Shown in pieces: positions 10,066 through 17,350 of a stretch of DNA of 64,000 bases (position 1 is the stretch's first letter; every line of letters begins with the position of its first letter). The stretch spans positions 124,001 to 188,000 of the forward strand of contig NJBN01000003.1 in NCBI GenBank assembly GCA_005223185.1, in the 5' to 3' direction. The DNA comes from a candidate division LCP-89 bacterium B3_LCP (GTDB lineage: Bacteria > Electryoneota > B3-LCP). The notes below the pieces were generated by a model. The model was not told where the DNA came from, did no database searches, and saw only the letters and a list, made by a program, of their open reading frames with translations. The position numbers and the translations under genes were made by a program.

Positions 10066-10386
10066 TTACTTCAGCAACACCAACTTCTGCGTTTGAGTGT
10101 AATCCTCCGCGGTCATGCGGGCAAAATAGATACCCGACGGCAGATCCGATCCATCGAAGGTGATGTTGTGCTGTCCAGCCTCCATCCAGCCATCGCGTAG
10201 GGGTCGGTCTTGTGCCGACCCGACGTTACGCCCATTTATATTAAACACCTCCAGATTAACCAATCCCGCAACTGGCAGACTGAAACTAATAACTGTCGTG
10301 GGGTTGAACGGATTGGGGTAATTCTGACTAATAGCGAACTCATTAGGTGTGATCATGATCTCTTGGTCTGGAGAGTTTCCAAATGC
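10066..10386 (-). pseudogene. Detached T9SS sorting domain, separated by an in-frame TAA
   Basis: Reading on in the same frame after the TAA at 10387-10389 gives AFGNSPDQEI, then MITPNEFAISQNYPNPFNPT and a complete T9SS sorting domain ending LVLLK at 10066. It has no signal peptide and cannot be exported by itself, so it is best read as the cut-off tail of the protease upstream. Either a nonsense mutation, a sequencing error or stop-codon readthrough would explain it. Inside the tail, NVGSAQDRPLRDG is encoded by a small GC-rich palindrome (10201-10221) that adds residues absent from the other sorting domains here. Confidence 0.75.
10201..10221. repeat. Small palindrome inserted inside a coding frame
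   Basis: GGGTCGG, a 7-base loop, then CCGACCC. It falls within the loop of the T9SS sorting domain between GRNV and EAGQHNITF and is translated in frame as GSAQDRPL or similar. Other sorting domains in this window have only an A/E-L-V-N-x stretch at this place. Confidence 0.55.
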
Positions 10387-13300
10387 TTAATCTCCGAAAA
10401 ATCCGGGATGTAAGCGAAAAAAAACAATATCGTACGGGCCAAACTCACGCCACTGTTTAGTTTCACCTGTAACAACAAACCCGCCATCATAAGTTTGTTC
10501 AACACAATGACCCCAGTCATGATATTCATCACCCCAGACGTATTGTCCAATCATATGTCCCACTTCATCAGTACGGACAACTAAAATATCACGGAGTCCA
10601 TCCCCATAAGAACATGTCCACCCAGTCATGACATAACCACCATCACTGTTCTTATCAACACCCTGGCCTACTTCCCCTAATTCTCCGCCATAGTTTCGAC
10701 TCCACTCAACATTGCCAACGGTGTCAGTTTTAACCAAGTAAAAGTCCCCATTTTCTTCGTCAATATTAATAGAACCGGAAATTATATACCCTCCATCATA
10801 AGTTTGCTGCACATCAAAACCAGAAGCACCATTTTGGCCTCCATACAGACCACTCCATTCCTCTAAACCATTTTCATCTGTTTTAAACAAGCATGCGTAA
10901 TGTAGACCTCCAACTGTGTCCTGATAAGTACCTGCAACAATGTAACCACCATCGTATGTCTGTCTAACTTTCCCCCCAGTGTCTTGAAGCGGTCCTCCAA
11001 AAGTCTGGCTCCAAACCTCCTCGCCCAGTTCATTGGTTTTTATTAAATATATATCATCTGAACCAGCACCAAATGAAGTTGTATTTCCTGATATTATATA
11101 TCCTCCATCTGTAGTCTGCTGTACACAACCTCCACCATCAGCATTTGCACCTCCGAAAGTTCGGGTCCATTGTATTGTACCAGAACCGTTGGTTTTAATG
11201 AGATAAACATCGCTGACAGTCGAGGCGGTAGAACCAGCAATAATATATCCTCCGTCACTTGTCACCTGAACGCTGCTTCCATAGTCGCCGTTTGTATCAC
11301 CATAGGTACGATCCCAAACAAGGCTACCTGTTTGATTGGTTTTAATAAGGTATATATCCGAATTATCCGGCGAAGAAGATGTGGTTGAGCCTACTATTAT
11401 ATAACCTTCTCCAAAAACTTCATGACCTTCTGAACCGAATTCGTGCTCATCTCCACCAAAAAAGCTAAGAAAACTCCCTGTTGGGGGACGGAGCGTTACT
11501 TCATAATCGAATTCGTTTGGAGGGATATTATATTCTGTATCCAATCTTGCAACAGCAACGATATAGAGTACTGGCCATTCAAATGCTGTTCCCACCTGCC
11601 AAGTGGGTTCACCAGGATGAATATAGAATGAGCTTTCGTCCATCACATAAGGTGTTTCAGTGTGCCAAATCTTCATAACATGTACATAAAAACTGGCCAT
11701 ATTCCCATCATTATCGGGATCTCCATCGAATTGAAGTGAGGCGGTTTTGGGTGTAGTGGAACTATGAAAAGCCAAATAATCTATGCAAAATGGGTACGGA
11801 ATTTCATTGTTATACGTTCGTGTTCCTCCAGTGTAAACTTCATTTTCTTTGAGACGCGGATCGACAAAGAAACTGTCGCTTGGACAAGGATTCCATTGTC
11901 CATATTCAGGATCGTTGAGCCAGGCTCGTCGTGCAAATTCGGCAATTGCTTCATCCATAGAAGAATAGGTACCATTTCCTTCTGATAATTTCAGATTCAT
12001 AAATGTCTCTATGTCACTCAAGTTTATTGCTGAATTCCCAATACAAGTTTCTCTAATTATAGCCAGCTTCTCTGCTTCTGTTCCATTGATGTAATTTTCG
12101 TATAGAAAACGCCAAAAAATACAGAATTCATAATCCATTGCTTCATCTATAAGGCTTATATTGAGCATATTTACATAAGGGTCACTATTATTGAGATATT
12201 CGTTTGAATCTTGTTGGTAGCGTCGTCCCCACTCGAATTCTTCGTTTGGGTCACTGTAGTACTCCATAAAAACTGTTTGAATAAACCTCGCCTGACCCTC
12301 CAACATCCAGCGATTTTCTTCCGGTCCCCAAGTATTTTGCCATCCCTGATTATGTGACCACTGTATACCATGGTAGAATTCATGAGATATTACCGAATTG
12401 ATTAAATCACTTTCTGGCCAATATTGCCAGTAGTTGGCATTTTGCCACATTAAACTACCAATTCCAATTCTTCGCTCCGATCCTGCAATAGCCCCAGTTC
12501 TATCAGTACCATGGTAATTGAGAGTAGAAATACCCTCCGCATCATTTATAAATACCTGATAGTTACCATCATCGTCACGGGGACGGCCTGATGGTATACC
12601 TTCACACAATTCCCATCGCACTACCTCTTCACTCCACGAAGCTTCCGCTGCACTTCTAACTCTTTCAGCAAAATTCGGCCCATGTGGCATACCATTTGGA
12701 TGCCCCTGGAAGAAACCATCACAATAGTAAACCGTGTAACCATACCCTTGCCAAAACCTGTTGGTTAAATGGTTTTCGGGGATAAGACGATCTGGGAATT
12801 GGTACCAAGTTCCCTCTACCTGAATTTGAACTTCACATATACCTGTTTCATTGTCAATGGGTGTCCAGTTAATGGGGATTAAGTTTCCCAATGTATCAGT
12901 TTCTCCTTGAATGTTCAAAAAGATACGAGAATACGGTTCTATTTCGTTAATTTTTACCTGCACGATTGTATCTGGTGGTAATCCGGAAGCTGATATTGTA
13001 AATGAGTTTCCTGTTGTTAATCCATTCTCTTCTACTATCAGATAGTTGTAAAATTCTGGCGACCACGGACATATTTCTATGTCTCCATATATGTCAAGAT
13101 TTATTTCATCAAGCCCTATTTTTCCATAATAATGGAGTGGCAAAGAATGCTGTAATTTACCATCACAGTACACTATATTTTTCATCACTAAATTGCTTTT
13201 ATAAACTATGAAGATGTCATATTCCTTAATTTGTTTACTATAGTTCATCATTCTGATTACAGTTCGATGATTCATTGTTATATCGCGTTTTTCCACTTCT

Positions 13301-13677
13301 ACCTCTTCCTGCTTAATCACCTTTAAAACAGGATCCTGCAGCCAGTAGCCTAACCGTATGAAAGCCTCGATCCTCTCGTTCACATTAGCCTTAGAACTGT
13401 CCACAACCTTTGCATAGAGAAAATTAAACTCATTCGTCATTAGAAACATCTCGTCTTCAAACAGTCCGATAATTTTCTTCGCCTTAGGTGTAATCGATCG
13501 ATCTTCCGCAATTCTGAATTCCACTCCGGGGAATACTTTCTCAAATATCGGATGTTCGATCTTTTCGGCTAATCTAAGCGAGTTTTTGTATCTGTCCCAG
13601 TAGTCATCTGCCAACGCTATCTGCGTCACGGCACAGAGACATACAACTAGCAATGGAATTAAGAGCTGCTTTTTCAT
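10387..13677 (-). CDS. Secreted HExxH metallopeptidase with seven DGGYI beta-repeats, lacking its sorting tail
   Basis: The start is taken at ATG 13677: an AGGAGG Shine-Dalgarno overlaps the possible GTG two codons earlier. A signal peptide ends near ALAD. Zinc-site residues HEFYH lie near 432-436, with a likely third ligand Glu in WMLEGQARF near 460. This is the arrangement of MXAN_6640-type putative metalloproteases. From about residue 765 there are seven repeats of about 51 residues containing D-x-G-x-x-V-x-x-T-x-DGGYI-I-x-G, probably a beta-propeller or solenoid. Translation ends FFGD-TAA at 10387, and the same frame then continues into a T9SS sorting domain. The product as read would lack its secretion signal. 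A very strong promoter lies at 13711-13739. Confidence 0.85.
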   Translation of the reverse strand: MKKQLLIPLLVVCLCAVTQIALADDYWDRYKNSLRLAEKIEHPIFEKVFPGVEFRIAEDRSITPKAKKIIGLFEDEMFLMTNEFNFLYAKVVDSSKANVNERIEAFIRLGYWLQDPVLKVIKQEEVEVEKRDITMNHRTVIRMMNYSKQIKEYDIFIVYKSNLVMKNIVYCDGKLQHSLPLHYYGKIGLDEINLDIYGDIEICPWSPEFYNYLIVEENGLTTGNSFTISASGLPPDTIVQVKINEIEPYSRIFLNIQGETDTLGNLIPINWTPIDNETGICEVQIQVEGTWYQFPDRLIPENHLTNRFWQGYGYTVYYCDGFFQGHPNGMPHGPNFAERVRSAAEASWSEEVVRWELCEGIPSGRPRDDDGNYQVFINDAEGISTLNYHGTDRTGAIAGSERRIGIGSLMWQNANYWQYWPESDLINSVISHEFYHGIQWSHNQGWQNTWGPEENRWMLEGQARFIQTVFMEYYSDPNEEFEWGRRYQQDSNEYLNNSDPYVNMLNISLIDEAMDYEFCIFWRFLYENYINGTEAEKLAIIRETCIGNSAINLSDIETFMNLKLSEGNGTYSSMDEAIAEFARRAWLNDPEYGQWNPCPSDSFFVDPRLKENEVYTGGTRTYNNEIPYPFCIDYLAFHSSTTPKTASLQFDGDPDNDGNMASFYVHVMKIWHTETPYVMDESSFYIHPGEPTWQVGTAFEWPVLYIVAVARLDTEYNIPPNEFDYEVTLRPPTGSFLSFFGGDEHEFGSEGHEVFGEGYIIVGSTTSSSPDNSDIYLIKTNQTGSLVWDRTYGDTNGDYGSSVQVTSDGGYIIAGSTASTVSDVYLIKTNGSGTIQWTRTFGGANADGGGCVQQTTDGGYIISGNTTSFGAGSDDIYLIKTNELGEEVWSQTFGGPLQDTGGKVRQTYDGGYIVAGTYQDTVGGLHYACLFKTDENGLEEWSGLYGGQNGASGFDVQQTYDGGYIISGSINIDEENGDFYLVKTDTVGNVEWSRNYGGELGEVGQGVDKNSDGGYVMTGWTCSYGDGLRDILVVRTDEVGHMIGQYVWGDEYHDWGHCVEQTYDGGFVVTGETKQWREFGPYDIVFFRLHPGFFGD

Positions 13678-13710
13678 TTTCACCTCCTTTGATTATTTAA
13701 GGTTAAAGGT

Positions 13711-13739
13711 AATATACAAACTTTTTCCCACATTGTCAA
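13711..13739 (-). promoter_or_regulatory. Strong promoter of the HExxH metallopeptidase gene
   Basis: On the minus strand: TTGACA, a 17-base spacer, TATATT, about 35 bases upstream of the chosen ATG at 13677. It nearly matches the sigma70 consensus. Confidence 0.7.
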
Positions 13740-13907
13740 TAGGATAAGTAACTTTTCTAAAAATAATTTCAATTAGATAGCCTGAATCCCTTCAACCGTT
13801 AAGCGAATCCTTTTCTCTTTTCCTGCATCTAACTGTTCAAGAAGGGAAAAACAGTGCGTTCACGGCAACAATGTCAAGTCTTGAGCGTACATCATATAAA
13901 AGGGAAA

Positions 13908-14027
13908 ATGAAAGATAACAGAAAGAAAAAACCGATGGGATTGGATACCTTATTAATCCTCCTTCTCTTCGTAGCCTGGTTCGCTCTGCAAGCGTGGGTG
14001 CTGCCCCGCATGGGCGTGAAGACTTGA
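13908..14027 (+). CDS. One-helix small membrane protein; candidate selenoprotein continuing to 14129
   Basis: ATG at 13908 (preceded by AGGGA) encodes 39 residues: a basic start (MKDNRKKKPMG), one membrane helix (LDTLLILLLFVAWFALQAWV) and LPRMGVKT, then TGA at 14025-14027. The frame stays open after the TGA as MSSACEPEDRAK and on for 33 codons to TAG at 14127, six bases before trxA. If TGA were read as selenocysteine, the motif would be GVKT-U-MSSAC with a nearby Cys, a plausible redox pair. A weak hairpin (14043-14055, CC-UGA-GG apex) lies about 20 bases after the TGA, the distance expected of a bacterial SECIS. Its position directly ahead of thioredoxin suggests a thiol-redox role. The plain 39-residue protein remains the conservative reading. 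Confidence 0.5.
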   Translation: MKDNRKKKPMGLDTLLILLLFVAWFALQAWVLPRMGVKT

Positions 14028-14134
14028 ATGTCAAGCGCTTGTGAGCCTGAGGATCGGGCGAAGTATCAAACTGAAGAGATCGATGGGAACAATCGTGAGA
14101 TAAATGAGATAAAACAAACGGAGCAATAGACATC

Positions 14135-14470
14135 ATGGAAAAAGAGATAACCTTAACCGATAGCACATTCGTGCAGGAAATAGATAACAGCACAGAACCA
14201 GTTTTAGTGGATTTCTGGGCGCCCTGGTGTGGACCGTGTCAAATGGTTGGACCGATTCTTTCCGAACTGGCTGAAGAATATGACGGCAGTCTCAAAATCG
14301 GTAAACTCAACGTAGATGAAAACCAGCAAACTGCGGCGCGTTTCGGCATCACCGGCATTCCCACTATGCTTCTGTTCAAAGATGGCAAAATGGTGGAACG
14401 CTGGGTGGGCGCGCTGCCTAAACCAGCGCTGGAAACGGCTCTCAAACCACATTTAGCCGAAAAAGTCTAA
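14135..14470 (+). CDS. trxA: Thioredoxin
   Basis: 111 residues, the normal thioredoxin size. The active site WCGPC is at 31-35 inside VDFWAPWCGPCQMVGPIL. The cis-proline loop GITGIPTMLLF and the C-terminal glycine region (ERWVGALPK) are present. It is a cytoplasmic protein-disulfide reductase. It lies second in a plus-strand operon: small membrane peptide, trxA, ECF sigma factor, zinc anti-sigma factor, DUF1858 protein. Only 12 bases separate it from the sigma factor start. Co-transcription with a sigma/anti-sigma pair suggests control by thiol stress. Confidence 0.97.
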   Translation: MEKEITLTDSTFVQEIDNSTEPVLVDFWAPWCGPCQMVGPILSELAEEYDGSLKIGKLNVDENQQTAARFGITGIPTMLLFKDGKMVERWVGALPKPALETALKPHLAEKV

Positions 14471-14482
14471 AAGGGATAATCA

Positions 14483-15094
14483 ATAGGATCACAACGGGAT
14501 AAAGACTTAGTCACCCGGGCGGTTTCCGGAGATGTACCGGCAAAAACTGAAATCGTCAGCCGCCATCAAGACCTGGTTTACAACCTGGCTCTGAAGCTTG
14601 TTGGGAACCAGGAAGAGGCGGAAAATATCCTGCAGGAAACCTTCTTGAAAATATTCGAAAAGCTGGATACTTTCAGGGGAGATTCTTCCCTGCAAACCTG
14701 GATATACCGCATCGCCACTAACGCCGCTTTGATGTCTATCAGGCAGCGCAAGGGAGGCGTTATCACATTCGATGAGGAAGTCGATTTCACCCCCACGGCG
14801 AAGTATGAACGGATGCTTAGATCCCTATCATCCGATCCGTTGGATCAGCTATTGGACGCCGAATTTAAAGGAGCCCTGCAGAAAGCTATGGATGACCTGC
14901 CGGATTCCTGGCGCATCCCTTTCGTATTGAAAGATATCGAAGGGCTTTCCCTAAAAGAGATATCCGACCAGTTGGATACCACTGTACCGTCAGTGAAGGC
15001 TGCGCTTCATCGTGGCAGGAATGCTCTGCGGGACAGTCTGGCGGATTTCATAGACAGTTATAAAGGCAATTCTGAAAAGGAGAAATCCCTATGA
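14483..15094 (+). CDS. ECF-type RNA polymerase sigma factor with apparent ATA start
   Basis: The frame starts after a TAA at 14477-14479. Homology-like content begins at once: QRDKDLVTRAVSGDVPAKTE, HQDLVYNLALKLVGNQEEAE, then sigma region 2 (FRGDSSLQTWIYRIATNAAL) and sigma region 4 (DLPDSWRIPFVLKDIEGLSL...PSVKAALHRGR). No ATG, GTG or TTG occurs before TTG at 14645, which would delete most of region 2. An AAGGGA Shine-Dalgarno at 14471-14476 is correctly spaced from ATA at 14483, giving 203 residues, typical of ECF sigma factors. An unusual ATA start, or an ATG-to-ATA mutation or error, is inferred. The end overlaps the anti-sigma gene by 4 bases. Confidence 0.85.
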   Translation: MGSQRDKDLVTRAVSGDVPAKTEIVSRHQDLVYNLALKLVGNQEEAENILQETFLKIFEKLDTFRGDSSLQTWIYRIATNAALMSIRQRKGGVITFDEEVDFTPTAKYERMLRSLSSDPLDQLLDAEFKGALQKAMDDLPDSWRIPFVLKDIEGLSLKEISDQLDTTVPSVKAALHRGRNALRDSLADFIDSYKGNSEKEKSL

Positions 15095-15348
15095 GTAAAG
15101 ATTGCCGCCCCATAATGGAAAGGCTATGTGAAGCGCTTGATGAGGATGTTTCTTCTCCAATATGCCAGGAACTTCAAGCGCACTTAGACGCCTGCCCGGA
15201 CTGTTCCCTGCAGGTTGACACCATAAAACGCACTGTAGAGATTTACCGGTCACTGCCTATAGAGAACGTCCCCGAAGAGGTGGAAGAGCGGCTACTGGTA
15301 AGACTGAACTTGCCCTGCAGTGGAAAGGAAAGCGGAGAAAGAACGTGA
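15091..15348 (+). CDS. Soluble zinc-binding anti-sigma factor (zf-HC2/ZAS type)
   Basis: 85 residues with the ZAS motif H31-x3-C35-x2-C38 (AHLDACPDC), plus C25, C13 and C5 before it. There is no membrane segment, so it is a cytoplasmic anti-sigma factor. The start overlaps the ECF gene stop (ATGA), implying coupled translation and equal amounts of partner. RsrA of Streptomyces, which holds sigmaR until disulfide formation expels zinc, has the same size class and motif and also belongs to a thioredoxin regulon. The adjacent trxA here supports, but does not prove, an RsrA-like redox switch. Confidence 0.85.
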   Translation: MSKDCRPIMERLCEALDEDVSSPICQELQAHLDACPDCSLQVDTIKRTVEIYRSLPIENVPEEVEERLLVRLNLPCSGKESGERT

Positions 15349-15536
15349 TAGATAAAGACATATATGTCGAAGACCTGGTCAAGGATCATCCTCAGACAGT
15401 GCCTGTTCTAACCAGATACGGGGTAATCTGCATCCAATGCGGTGAACCGGTCTGGGGAACGTTGGGGGAGGCAATCGAGCGAGCGGGCATTGATGATAAA
15501 AGCGATCTTATGGAGGAGCTGAACAGGGCCTCATAG
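15345..15536 (+). CDS. DUF1858 domain protein
   Basis: 63 residues beginning at GTG 15345, which overlaps the anti-sigma stop codon by 4 bases. The whole protein is a DUF1858 domain: DLVKDHPQTVPVLTRYGV, then the C29-x2-C32 pair, then GTLGEAIERAG. Family members are small helical proteins related to the N-terminal ScdA/RIC domain and often occur near redox or iron-sulfur genes. The exact role is unknown. It is the last gene of the trxA operon, with a terminator about 50 bases on. Confidence 0.85.
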   Translation: MIDKDIYVEDLVKDHPQTVPVLTRYGVICIQCGEPVWGTLGEAIERAGIDDKSDLMEELNRAS

Positions 15537-15585
15537 CCTATCACTGCAACCCTGTTGGACGTAAATGGGGACACCAACACAAAGA

Positions 15586-15627
15586 AACCGGAATGCCTGT
15601 AGAATTTGGGTATTCCGGTTTTATATT
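15586..15627 (+). terminator. Rho-independent terminator of the trxA-sigma operon
   Basis: AACCGGAAT/ATTCCGGTT, a perfect 9-bp stem with a 17-base loop, followed by TTATATTGTT. Confidence 0.7.
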
Positions 15628-15658
15628 GTTCATAATAAAAGAAAAGTAAAATATCAAC

Positions 15659-15687
15659 TTGACAATTAGATGTCATACGGCTATCTT
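15659..15687 (+). promoter_or_regulatory. Promoter of the 290-residue T9SS protein
   Basis: TTGACA, a 17-base spacer, TATCTT, about 50 bases upstream of the ATG at 15738. Confidence 0.65.
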
Positions 15688-15737
15688 ATACAGCAAAATA
15701 ACCTGCGAATGAAATTCGATCTATCCCGGAGGATCTC

Positions 15738-16610
15738 ATGGCCTGTAAACCCACCTCTTTCATAATTTTGCTGATCACAACCCTGATGGTTTTCTCAGCT
15801 TCTCATGCACAGGATTTACTCGAAATAAGCATAGATAGTACATCAGTAGTTTTCGGGGAAACTTGCTTTGCTATTAATGTGATTATGAATTCGCAGTTGA
15901 GCGAGACTGTCTATTTCTACACTGCAGATGATACAGTATATTATAAAGCTTACCAGGAAGTAGGTGAGAACCCAGTCCTGGTTGATTCGATCTTTTGCCC
16001 ATTCTTTCCTACAGTTGGAACTTCGTGGGGAGGCTTTAATGATGGACCAGCAATAATATCTGTAGTGGATAATTTCATAATTGATATCCCTGTGGGGAGT
16101 TTTGAGGTCTTTAAGCTGGAAGCTCGTGATGCCCATACACTTGACTTGCAAGGAGGGTGGACTTTCGGTGAAAGTATAGGATTAGCAAGTCAATTCTGGC
16201 TTAGTAGCCATGACACGTCTAACTATGTCACAGATTCTTACACTGTTGTTGGTGGAACCGGTATATTTCCTTTGGCAGTAGGAAATCAGTGGACCCAAAT
16301 CCAGGGTGAATACACAGGCATTGTCGGAGATTTTGCTCATATTCCAGCCAGCCTTTCTTTTGACCAGAACTACCCTAACCCCTTCAATCCAAGCACCAAT
16401 ATCCGGTTCAGCATCCCCAAGGCACAGTATGTAACTATTTCCATTTACAATTCCCAGGGTAAGCTGGTGGAAAATCTATTGGGGGGCTTTCATCCAGCCG
16501 GGAATTACGATCTGTCTTTCAACGGATCTCTTCTGCCCAGTGGAATATACTTTGCAAACTTGAAAGCTGGAGATCAGCGAGAGACCATCAAAATGCTGCT
16601 GATGAAATAG
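15738..16610 (+). CDS. Small secreted protein with T9SS sorting domain
   Basis: 290 residues. A signal peptide (1-24, ending SHAQ) is followed by a region of about 180 residues of beta-rich sequence without a recognised family. It contains VDNFIIDIPVGSFEVFKLEA, which recalls lipoprotein-like beta-sandwich domains. The T9SS sorting domain starts QNYPNPFNPST at about 208 and ends MLLMK. A GGAGG Shine-Dalgarno stands six bases from the ATG. It is probably surface-attached or released; its function is unknown. Confidence 0.85.
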   Translation: MACKPTSFIILLITTLMVFSASHAQDLLEISIDSTSVVFGETCFAINVIMNSQLSETVYFYTADDTVYYKAYQEVGENPVLVDSIFCPFFPTVGTSWGGFNDGPAIISVVDNFIIDIPVGSFEVFKLEARDAHTLDLQGGWTFGESIGLASQFWLSSHDTSNYVTDSYTVVGGTGIFPLAVGNQWTQIQGEYTGIVGDFAHIPASLSFDQNYPNPFNPSTNIRFSIPKAQYVTISIYNSQGKLVENLLGGFHPAGNYDLSFNGSLLPSGIYFANLKAGDQRETIKMLLMK

Positions 16611-16628
16611 GACATCTTACCGATAGAA

Positions 16629-16657
16629 TAAAAGCCCCTTCACGGGGCTTTTTTCTT
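16629..16657 (+). terminator. Rho-independent terminator between convergent genes
   Basis: AAAAGCCCC, a short loop, then GGGGCTTTTTTC. The T-run serves the plus-strand T9SS gene, and the A-run on the other side may serve the converging minus-strand gene. Confidence 0.85.
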
Positions 16658-16674
16658 TCAAAATTCCACCACCA

Positions 16675-17316
16675 TCAAAATATCCGATACGTCAGAGTAA
16701 ACGTCGGTTCCAGCCAGTAGGGATTTCTTATACCATCGATCAAAAGATGAACCTGAACACCTACGTCTAAGTACATCTTCCTGTTTAAGACGATGAACAT
16801 CCCCGGAGTGATATGTGCACCTCCACACAATGCAGGAACGCGCTCATCAATCAGTGTGCCTTTCTGAGGAAGTCCGCTACCGTATATCTCATACTTTCCC
16901 TGTATCGTGTCAAAGAAGAACAGATCCGGACCGCCGCCGATATAGAGGAAATTCATAGCATCCGTGGGAAACATCCTACGAAATTCCACCGAAACGGTAA
17001 AAAGCTGCGCTTTGACCCGCCACACATTGAAAACTTCACCCGGCGCCAATTTTTCCGCCCAGTAACTGTCATTCGCTTTCAGTTTAGAATAACTGGCTCG
17101 CAATACTATCTGTGTTTGGAACTTGTACCAGTAAAGCGCAGAAATCCCCCACCCCATACTCGCCTGAAATATATCCCCATCGGAACTCCCCGGAGAAAGC
17201 GCACTCGCCGATCCCGATATCCCCAATCTCTGATGCCAGATTACAGGTTTCATTGCATCGACTGTTGAAGATACAACTAGCACTAAAAGCAGGCTGCAAA
17301 CTATTACTTTTCTCAT
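16675..17316 (-). CDS. Predicted outer-membrane beta-barrel protein
   Basis: The start is set at ATG 17316 because GGAG lies six bases upstream and the signal peptide MRKVIVCSLLLVLVVSSTVDA begins there. The 213-residue product has alternating amphipathic strands (FQTQIVLRASYSKLK, KAQLFTVSVEFRRMF, MNFLYIGGGPDLFFF) and ends in an aromatic residue (TLTYRIF), as outer-membrane barrels do. No specific family is recognised. It follows dprA after 34 bases and may be transcribed with it. The shared bidirectional terminator at 16629-16657 ends the unit. Confidence 0.7.
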   Translation of the reverse strand: MRKVIVCSLLLVLVVSSTVDAMKPVIWHQRLGISGSASALSPGSSDGDIFQASMGWGISALYWYKFQTQIVLRASYSKLKANDSYWAEKLAPGEVFNVWRVKAQLFTVSVEFRRMFPTDAMNFLYIGGGPDLFFFDTIQGKYEIYGSGLPQKGTLIDERVPALCGGAHITPGMFIVLNRKMYLDVGVQVHLLIDGIRNPYWLEPTFTLTYRIF

Positions 17317-17350
17317 TGTTACTCCATCAAGTGGTCCATCTGCCCAAAAA

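Noticed and set aside
13837-14193. 118-codon minus-strand open frame
   Set aside because: It runs antisense through the small membrane peptide and into trxA, has no signal or domain, and its plus-strand counterpart explains the region better.
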